This document shows positions 6,683 through 11,011 of a stretch of DNA of 11,011 nucleotides, in pieces (position 1 is the first letter of the stretch; each line of letters begins with the position of its first letter). Under the pieces are notes generated by a model. That model was not told where the DNA came from and ran no database searches. It saw only the letters and a program-made list of their open reading frames with translations. The stretch lies in the NCBI GenBank assembly GCA_026706425.1, contig JAPOYW010000408.1:1-11011 (forward strand). Reading direction: 5' to 3'. This DNA is from Gammaproteobacteria bacterium. Lineage in GTDB: Bacteria; Pseudomonadota; Gammaproteobacteria; Pseudomonadales; Azotimanducaceae. The position numbers and the translations under genes were made by a program.

Positions 6683-7434
6683 TGCGCTATCGAGTGGTGA
6701 TCCCGGCCCGGTACGGGTCCACGCGCCTGCCCGGCAAACCGCTGATCGACATCGCCGGCAAGCCGATGATCGTGCGGGTGGCGGAACAAGCATTGCGGTC
6801 GAGGGCGACGGGCGTCGTCGTCGCAACGGACGACGGGCGGGTCGTGGAGGCGTTGCGGGGGTCCGGCGCCGAGGCGACGCTCACCCGCGACGATCATCGT
6901 TCCGGGTCCGATCGCGTCATGGAGGTGGTCGATGCCAAGGGTTGGCCCGACGACGAGGTCGTGGTCAACGTCCAGGGCGACGAACCGCTGATTCCGCCGG
7001 TCGTGATCGACCATGTGGCCGGGCTGATCGACGACGAGTGCGAGGTCGCGACCCTAGGCGAGCCGATCACCGCCCCCGGTGATGTCTTCGACCCGAACAT
7101 CGTCAAAGTGGTCGCGGATCGGCGCGGGCGCGCACTCTACTTCTCCCGGGCACCGATTCCCTGGCACAGGGATACGTTCGGGCGTACGCCGCCCCAGATA
7201 GGCACCGCATGGCGACGCCACATAGGAATCTACGCGTACCGCGCAGGGGCCCTGAGAGCATTCGTCTCCTACCCACCCAGTCGACTGGAGGAGATAGAAG
7301 CCCTGGAGCAGTTGCGTCTCATGGACCACGGCCACGCGATCGCGGTGGCCGAGGCTGCGGCCCCGGTGCCCGGCGGCGTCGATACGCCGGCGGATGTCGA
7401 TCGCGTTCTCGACGTGCTGCGCGGCGTCGGATGA
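6682..7434 (+). CDS. kdsB: 3-deoxy-manno-octulosonate cytidylyltransferase (CMP-Kdo synthetase)
   Basis: A 250-residue cytoplasmic enzyme that activates Kdo with CTP to CMP-Kdo, the donor for Kdo transfer onto lipid IVA. I chose GTG 6682 because the protein then begins MRYRVVIPARYGSTRLPGKP and numbers like E. coli KdsB (248 aa): Arg10, Lys19, Asp100 in NVQGDEP and Asp234 in GVDTPADV. The two Asp are the expected metal-binding residues. An in-frame ATG at 6652 would add ten residues with no counterpart. Other family blocks present are RDDHRSGSDR, ALYFSRAPIPW and RHIGIYAYRAG. GGAAG about 10 nt upstream is a modest ribosome site; coupling to the short ORF ending at the same base may help. It follows msbA-lpxK after a 139-bp spacer, so it may have its own promoter. 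Its stop is 6 bp from that of the converging dehydrogenase gene. Confidence 0.95.
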   Translation: MRYRVVIPARYGSTRLPGKPLIDIAGKPMIVRVAEQALRSRATGVVVATDDGRVVEALRGSGAEATLTRDDHRSGSDRVMEVVDAKGWPDDEVVVNVQGDEPLIPPVVIDHVAGLIDDECEVATLGEPITAPGDVFDPNIVKVVADRRGRALYFSRAPIPWHRDTFGRTPPQIGTAWRRHIGIYAYRAGALRAFVSYPPSRLEEIEALEQLRLMDHGHAIAVAEAAAPVPGGVDTPADVDRVLDVLRGVG

Positions 7435-7440
7435 CGGGGT

Positions 7441-8211
7441 CTACCTCGGCTGCATCCGAATACCCCCGTCGAGGCGAATGGTCTCCCCGTTCAAGTAGGG
7501 GTTCTCGATGATCTGCTGCGCCAATAGCGCGTATTCCACATCGGTGCCGAGCCGATTGGGGAACTGCACCATCTCGATCAGGGGCAGGCGGACCCGGTCG
7601 GGCATACCGGTCACCATGGGCGTTTCGAAGATGCCCGGCGCAATCGTGCAGACGCGGATTCCGTTTCGGGACAGGTCCCGGGCGATGGGTAGCGTCATGC
7701 CCACGACCCCGCCCTTGCTCGCGCTATAGGCCGCCTGGCCGATCTGGCCGTCGAAGGCGGCCACCGAAGCGGTGTTGATGATCACGCCCCGTTCGCCGTC
7801 TTCGGAGACGGGTTCGTTGTTCGCCATCTGCGCGGCGCACAGGCGCAGGGAGTTGAACGTGCCCACGAGGTTCACCTGGATCACGAAGTCGAACGCCCGT
7901 AGGTCGAGCGGGCCGTCGCGGCCCACCGTTCGTCCGGCCGTGCCGATTCCGGCGCAGTTCACGTCGATGTGGATGGTGCCGAACCGTTCGACGACCGCGT
8001 GCACCGCGGCGGCGACCGAGTCCGCATCGGTGACGTCGACGGCATGTGCGACGGCGTCCGACCCGAGATCGGCGGCGGTCCGCTCGACGAGTTCCGCGTT
8101 GCGGTCGAGCAGGGCGACCTTGCCGCCGGCGTCGACGATGGCGGCTGCGGTGGCCCGGCCAAGGCCGGATGCGCCGCCGGTGATCACGGCAACCTTGTCT
8201 TTGATGTCCAT
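7441..8211 (-). CDS. HSD10-type short-chain dehydrogenase (3-hydroxyacyl-CoA dehydrogenase type 2-like)
   Basis: A 256-residue classical SDR, starting at ATG 8211 with GGGGAA about 7 nt upstream; the frame stays open upstream but only as non-protein-like sequence. NAD-binding TGGASGLG is at residues 11-18, NCAG follows, and the catalytic residues are Ser149, Tyr162 and Lys166 (YSASK). Several long blocks match human HSD17B10 closely as I recall it: GVIINTASVAAF, GQAAYSASKGG, GMTLPIARDL, IIENPYLNGE and the end IRLDGGIRMQP. Known members oxidise short branched-chain 3-hydroxyacyl-CoA (isoleucine and fatty acid breakdown) and some steroids; that substrate is inferred here. It is antiparallel inside an envelope gene cluster and has no beta-oxidation partner nearby. 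Its start faces alkB across a 139-bp spacer. Confidence 0.92.
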   Translation of the reverse strand: MDIKDKVAVITGGASGLGRATAAAIVDAGGKVALLDRNAELVERTAADLGSDAVAHAVDVTDADSVAAAVHAVVERFGTIHIDVNCAGIGTAGRTVGRDGPLDLRAFDFVIQVNLVGTFNSLRLCAAQMANNEPVSEDGERGVIINTASVAAFDGQIGQAAYSASKGGVVGMTLPIARDLSRNGIRVCTIAPGIFETPMVTGMPDRVRLPLIEMVQFPNRLGTDVEYALLAQQIIENPYLNGETIRLDGGIRMQPR

Positions 8212-8295
8212 ATGAATTCCCCGTGTATTGCTCGTTCCCGCGAACGCACCAGTCCGACTCAATGGTCGGTCTCGTCGGCTTGCGCGTTCGACCCC

Positions 8296-8329
8296 GCCGC
8301 CGTCTAAGAACGTGCCGTTCGACGGCGGC
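8296..8329. repeat. Strong inverted repeat/hairpin between the dehydrogenase and alkB
   Basis: The outer arms GCCGCCGTC (8296-8304) and GACGGCGGC (8321-8329) are perfectly complementary. Inside them GAACG (8308-8312) pairs with CGTTC (8316-8320) around a TGC loop, leaving only TAA as a one-sided bulge. The result is a 14-bp GC-rich stem. No T-tract follows on either strand, so it is not a standard terminator. It could be an operator or a 5'-leader structure for either divergent gene. Confidence 0.65.
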
Positions 8330-8337
8330 TGCGGCGC

Positions 8338-8343
8338 TATCAT
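8338..8343 (+). promoter_or_regulatory. Possible -10 box for alkB
   Basis: TATCAT lies 7 nt before the alkB ATG at 8351. If it is a -10 element, transcription would begin at or next to the start codon, giving a leaderless mRNA; this fits the absence of a Shine-Dalgarno before alkB. No clear -35 is visible at 17 bp. Speculative. Confidence 0.2.
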
Positions 8344-8350
8344 AACCATC

Positions 8351-8992
8351 ATGACCTACTCGCCGCCCACCGGGCTCGCTCGGGCCGGCCGGGATCTCGG
8401 CATCACCGAGACGCTCTACGTCCCTGGCTTCCTCACGCCAAGACAAGCCGATGCAATGCTCGACGAAGTGATCGATGCCGCGAACTGGCAGCAGGAACGG
8501 TTCCCCATGTTCGGTCGGCTTGTCGTCGCTCCGCGGCTCACGGCCTGGTACGGCGAGCCGGGTGCGACGTACCGCTACAGCGGCGTCGACCGTCGTGCCG
8601 GAACCTGGTTGCCGCCGATCCGAGGGTTGGCTGCCGAGGTCTCGAAGGCCGTTGGATGGCGTTTCAACTACGTACTCGTCAACCGCTACCGGGATGGGAG
8701 GGACATGCTCGGCTGGCATGCGGACGACGAGGCGGATCTGGGCGAGGCGCCCGTGCTCGCGGCGATCAGCGTCGGATCCGAACGGGTGTTCCGAATGCGA
8801 CCACGCGGCGGCGGTGCCAGTACGGCCACGGTCCTTGGTCACGGATCGCTCCTGGTGATGTGGGGCAACAGCCAGCGCGACTACAAGCATTGCCTGCCTG
8901 GGACGAGACAACCGGTCGGCGAACGCTTGAGCTTCACGTTCCGGCGAACCCGCGAGATGGTGGAGGACGCCGTCCAGCCGGTGCGCACGTGA
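8351..8992 (+). CDS. alkB: AlkB-family (ALKBH2-like) Fe(II)/2-oxoglutarate DNA dealkylase
   Basis: A 213-residue dioxygenase predicted to remove alkyl lesions such as 1-methyladenine and 3-methylcytosine from DNA or RNA by oxidative demethylation. Iron ligands are His123, Asp125 (WHADDE) and His180 (DYKHCLP). The 2-oxoglutarate-binding arginine pair RxxxxxR is Arg192/Arg198 (RLSFTFR). PRLTAWYGEPGATYRYSG and NRYRDGRDMLGWHADD are typical of the ALKBH2-like branch rather than E. coli AlkB proper. ATG 8351 was chosen because the conserved part begins soon after it; the open frame to 8228 crosses the hairpin and looks non-coding. No ribosome site is visible. It overlaps murB by 4 bp, and no ada or other repair gene is near. 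The nucleic-acid target is inferred. Confidence 0.92.
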   Translation: MTYSPPTGLARAGRDLGITETLYVPGFLTPRQADAMLDEVIDAANWQQERFPMFGRLVVAPRLTAWYGEPGATYRYSGVDRRAGTWLPPIRGLAAEVSKAVGWRFNYVLVNRYRDGRDMLGWHADDEADLGEAPVLAAISVGSERVFRMRPRGGGASTATVLGHGSLLVMWGNSQRDYKHCLPGTRQPVGERLSFTFRRTREMVEDAVQPVRT

Positions 8993-9996
8993 ACGGCGGT
9001 CAGGTCCCGAACACCCTACGGGTCGAGTGCATTGCCGAGGACATTCGGCGGGTCCACGACGAAAATGACCTGGCCGAGCAACTCGTCCATGCGGATACGC
9101 ACCAGATCCCCGCGACCATCGTCGGCGGGGGCTCCAACCTGGTGTTGCGCAACCGGCTGCCCGGTGTGGCGATACTACTGGAGCTGTGCGGAACCGCATT
9201 CGAACGGTTGGGTGACGACGACTGGCGGATAGTGGCCGCGGCGGGAGAGAACTGGCAGACCGTCGTCGACGGAGCGTTGCAGCGGGGGATCGGCGGGTTG
9301 GAGAACCTGACGCTCATTCCCGGTTCGGCCGGTGCCGCGCCCGTGCAGAACATCGGTGCCTACGGCCGGGAGTTGTCGGAGTTCCTCGAATCGGTGACGG
9401 TCTTTGATCGCCAAGAGCAGTGCTACTCGACCCTGACGGGCCCGCAATGCGGGTTCGGCTACCGCGACAGCGTATTCAAACGGGACGCCCCGAACCGGTA
9501 CGTCATCACACGGCTCGCGTTGCGCCTTGGCGGCGCGGCCCTGGCAGCGGACTATCCCGATGTTGCCAGCGAGTTGGCCGACCACCGCGGTACGGTGGAC
9601 CGAAAAACCGTTGCCGGCGCGGTGGCCAAGGTGCGACGGCGCAAACTGCCCGATCCCGCCCGGATCGGCAACGTCGGCAGTTTCTTCAAGAATCCTATGG
9701 TGACCGAGGCGGAACTCGATGCCGTTCGGGCGCTGGTCGACATCGACGACTACCCCGCTCCTGCCGGGACCGAGGGAAGGAAGATACCGGCAGCCCGATT
9801 GATCGACGCGGCCGGATGGAAAGGCGTGCGGAAAGACCGGGTGCAGGTGTGGCCGCGCCAGCCGCTCGTGCTGGTCAATCTGGGCGGGGCCACCGGCGGC
9901 GAGGTACTCGCCCTGGCGACCGGCATCCGGGATGACGTCTACCGCAAGTACGGCGTGGCGCTCGAGCTTGAGCCTGTTGTCCTGGGTACCGACTAG
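8989..9996 (+). CDS. murB: UDP-N-acetylmuramate dehydrogenase (UDP-N-acetylenolpyruvoylglucosamine reductase)
   Basis: A 335-residue FAD-dependent reductase that converts UDP-GlcNAc-enolpyruvate to UDP-MurNAc with NADPH, in the cytoplasm. It is a type I MurB, close to E. coli (342 aa): N-terminal NTLRVE, FAD-binding GGGSN, GLENLTLIPGSAGAAPVQNIGAYG and LPDPARIGNVGSFFKNP. Catalytic residues are present: Arg159 in FGYRDSVF, Ser231 in GSFFKNP and a C-terminal Glu328, matching E. coli Arg159, Ser229 and Glu325. The GTG at 8989 overlaps the alkB stop (GTGA); no other start lies nearby and no good ribosome site precedes it, so translation is probably coupled to alkB. The long upstream open frame overlaps alkB and is not part of the protein. 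Confidence 0.95.
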   Translation: MNGGQVPNTLRVECIAEDIRRVHDENDLAEQLVHADTHQIPATIVGGGSNLVLRNRLPGVAILLELCGTAFERLGDDDWRIVAAAGENWQTVVDGALQRGIGGLENLTLIPGSAGAAPVQNIGAYGRELSEFLESVTVFDRQEQCYSTLTGPQCGFGYRDSVFKRDAPNRYVITRLALRLGGAALAADYPDVASELADHRGTVDRKTVAGAVAKVRRRKLPDPARIGNVGSFFKNPMVTEAELDAVRALVDIDDYPAPAGTEGRKIPAARLIDAAGWKGVRKDRVQVWPRQPLVLVNLGGATGGEVLALATGIRDDVYRKYGVALELEPVVLGTD

Positions 9997-10023
9997 CGTT
10001 CTTGACGAGCGCCCATCTGCACC

Positions 10024-10039
10024 CTTGAAACAAGTTTTT
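10024..10039 (+). terminator. Weak candidate terminator after murB
   Basis: CTTG-AAA-CAAG followed at once by TTTTT, 28 bp after the murB stop. The 4-bp stem is short for an intrinsic terminator, so the call rests mainly on position and the T-run. Confidence 0.3.
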
Positions 10040-10074
10040 CAGAAGGCGCCGCGAATCGCTCTTGGACGGCTCGT

Positions 10075-10111
10075 GTACCCACGAGACGCGTTCGGGTACC
10101 CGCGAGACGCG
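10075..10111. repeat. Two-copy direct repeat, 21-bp period, between murB and rne
   Basis: GTACCC(A/G)CGAGACGCG occurs at 10075-10090 and 10096-10111, with one mismatch in 16 bp. Read on the plus strand it would encode a YPRDA heptad repeat, but no start with a ribosome site precedes it. It lies in the 3' flank of both converging genes (spacer 9997-10187). Function unknown. Confidence 0.5.
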
Positions 10112-10187
10112 CTAGCCTCTATGACCGCGGTAACAGGCTCTCACTCGGGTCGACTATTGATGCCTACTCGTCCGGCCATGTGCCCCG

Positions 10188-11011
10188 CTAATCGGTCTCT
10201 TCGCTAAGCGACTTCTCCGCATGTTGCCGCGCCAAGCGCGGATCGTTGCTTGCCCGACCGAGAGACGCGATCCCGGACGGGGTCGCCGCCAACGGTTCCG
10301 CGTCGGCGATTGGGGTCGTTGTCGGCTCGTCGGATCCTTCGGTCGCCGGCGGCACGGGGTCGGCCACCGGTTCCGGTTTGTCGCCTGCGGTGGGCGGCGG
10401 CTGTTCGGCGTTGTCGTTCTCGACCGGCGTCGGCGGAACCCGGCGTTTTCGCTCCCGCGGATCGTTGCTTGCCCTCCCAGCCGAGGCGACGCCTTGAGGT
10501 CGAGCTTCTTCGCCGGTCGATACGTCGGTGGTTTGCGGTGCCGCCTTGTCCGCGGAGTCGTCAGTCTCCACGGCCTGGGCGGCATCGAGTGCCGGGGCGC
10601 GATCCAGTGCGGCGCCGTCGGTGGGCCGACGCGCGGTCGCGGGACCGTCCCGCCTGGCGCTGCTGGAGATCGACGCCCGGTCGCGGCGCGGCTTACGTTT
10701 GCTGGGCCCGGCAGGGGCGTTGTTTGATTTCGTTGGACCCCGCTCCCGGGTTCTACCCGTCCCGGCATCGGACCCCGGCTGATCGGCCCGCCGGCCCTTC
10801 TTCTCGGGCTTTTCCGGGGATTGGCCGGACTTCCCGCCGGACCCCTTGCCGGCCTGGGCGCCGCGTTGTCGTCTTGGAGGCCGGGCCGCGTCTTCGGACC
10901 GTTCGGACGATGCCTGACGGGGTGCATCCTTGCGAGGCCGCCGTCGGCGCCGACGGCTGTCGTCGCGGCCTTCGCCGCGCGCGTCGAGCCGAGGTTTCGA
11001 ATCGCCTCGCC
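10188..11011 (-). CDS. rne: Ribonuclease E, C-terminal scaffold region (partial)
   Basis: The last 273 residues of a minus-strand gene whose start lies beyond the window; TAG is at 10188-10190. The whole segment is low-complexity and rich in Arg, Lys, Pro, Ala, Gly and acidic residues, as in the disordered RNA degradosome scaffold of RNase E. Near its start is an RNA-binding-like run, DDSRRRRRPRKDAPRQ. Two copies of GRASNDPR lie near the C-terminus, the first followed by ERKRR. Such NDPR microdomains occur in Pseudomonas-type RNase E tails. The catalytic S1 and DNase I-like domains are not visible, so identification rests on the tail motifs and on the position converging on murB, where rne lies in pseudomonads. 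Another Arg-rich protein is the less likely alternative. Confidence 0.8.
   Translation of the reverse strand, partial: RGDSKPRLDARGEGRDDSRRRRRRPRKDAPRQASSERSEDAARPPRRQRGAQAGKGSGGKSGQSPEKPEKKGRRADQPGSDAGTGRTRERGPTKSNNAPAGPSKRKPRRDRASISSSARRDGPATARRPTDGAALDRAPALDAAQAVETDDSADKAAPQTTDVSTGEEARPQGVASAGRASNDPRERKRRVPPTPVENDNAEQPPPTAGDKPEPVADPVPPATEGSDEPTTTPIADAEPLAATPSGIASLGRASNDPRLARQHAEKSLSEETD
10237..10474 (-). repeat. 19-bp exact repeat pair encoding the NDPR motifs of RNase E
   Basis: CGCGGATCGTTGCTTGCCC is present at 10237-10255 and 10456-10474, 219 bp (73 codons) apart and in the same reading frame. On the coding strand it covers RASNDPR in both places with identical codons, while flanking sequence differs. 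Confidence 0.85.

Noticed and set aside
7724..9199. 491-codon minus-strand open frame across the dehydrogenase, alkB and murB
   Set aside because: It overlaps three recognisable genes and is a low-complexity Arg-rich translation, as expected from high GC.
9997..10187. Possible tRNA or small RNA gene between murB and rne
   Set aside because: No cloverleaf, T-loop or CCA-like end was found; only a weak hairpin and a two-copy repeat are visible.
10154..10927. 257-codon minus-strand frame overlapping the RNase E tail
   Set aside because: Pro/Arg shadow translation; the RNase E frame carries two GRASNDPR motifs and stays open to the window edge.

Overview
The window is a GC-rich stretch of bacterial chromosome that reads as a gammaproteobacterium, probably an uncultured one. 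The main evidence is gene order. An exbB-exbD-msbA-lpxK-kdsB-(...)-murB run ending against a converging RNase E gene is, from memory, a conserved gammaproteobacterial arrangement (Pseudomonas, Xanthomonas and relatives have versions of it). All proteins that can be judged are Gram-negative envelope or core housekeeping types. I see no tRNA, rRNA, CRISPR array, insertion sequence or phage gene. GTG starts are common (membrane protein at 583, exbD, kdsB, murB).

Layout. 1-583 (minus): N-terminal part of a multi-pass membrane protein resembling PiT-type phosphate permeases, cut by the window edge. 584-784: divergent intergenic region. 785-1696 (plus): ribokinase-like PfkB sugar kinase, converging with 3 bp between stops on a HAD-IA hydrolase (1700-2353, minus). 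2505-6542 (plus): tightly overlapped exbB, exbD and one 982-codon frame that joins a complete MsbA lipid A flippase to a complete LpxK lipid A 4'-kinase. 6543-6681: spacer with a CRP-like palindrome and a 20-codon leader ORF whose stop overlaps the kdsB start. 6682-7434 (plus): kdsB. 7441-8211 (minus): HSD10-type short-chain dehydrogenase. 8212-8350: spacer with a strong hairpin. 8351-9996 (plus): ALKBH2-like AlkB dioxygenase overlapping murB by 4 bp. 9997-10187: spacer with a weak terminator candidate and a short tandem repeat. 10188-11011 (minus): C-terminal scaffold region of RNase E, cut by the window edge.

How it works together. LpxK makes lipid IVA, KdsB makes CMP-Kdo for the first Kdo additions, and MsbA flips the finished core-lipid A. 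ExbB/ExbD supply proton-motive energy to an unidentified envelope partner, and MurB makes UDP-MurNAc for peptidoglycan. The core is therefore an envelope-biogenesis cluster. Its departures from the usual plan are the MsbA-LpxK fusion, and a dehydrogenase plus an alkylation-repair gene at the place where I expected a ptpA-like phosphatase gene. The fusion is the most notable thing in the window.
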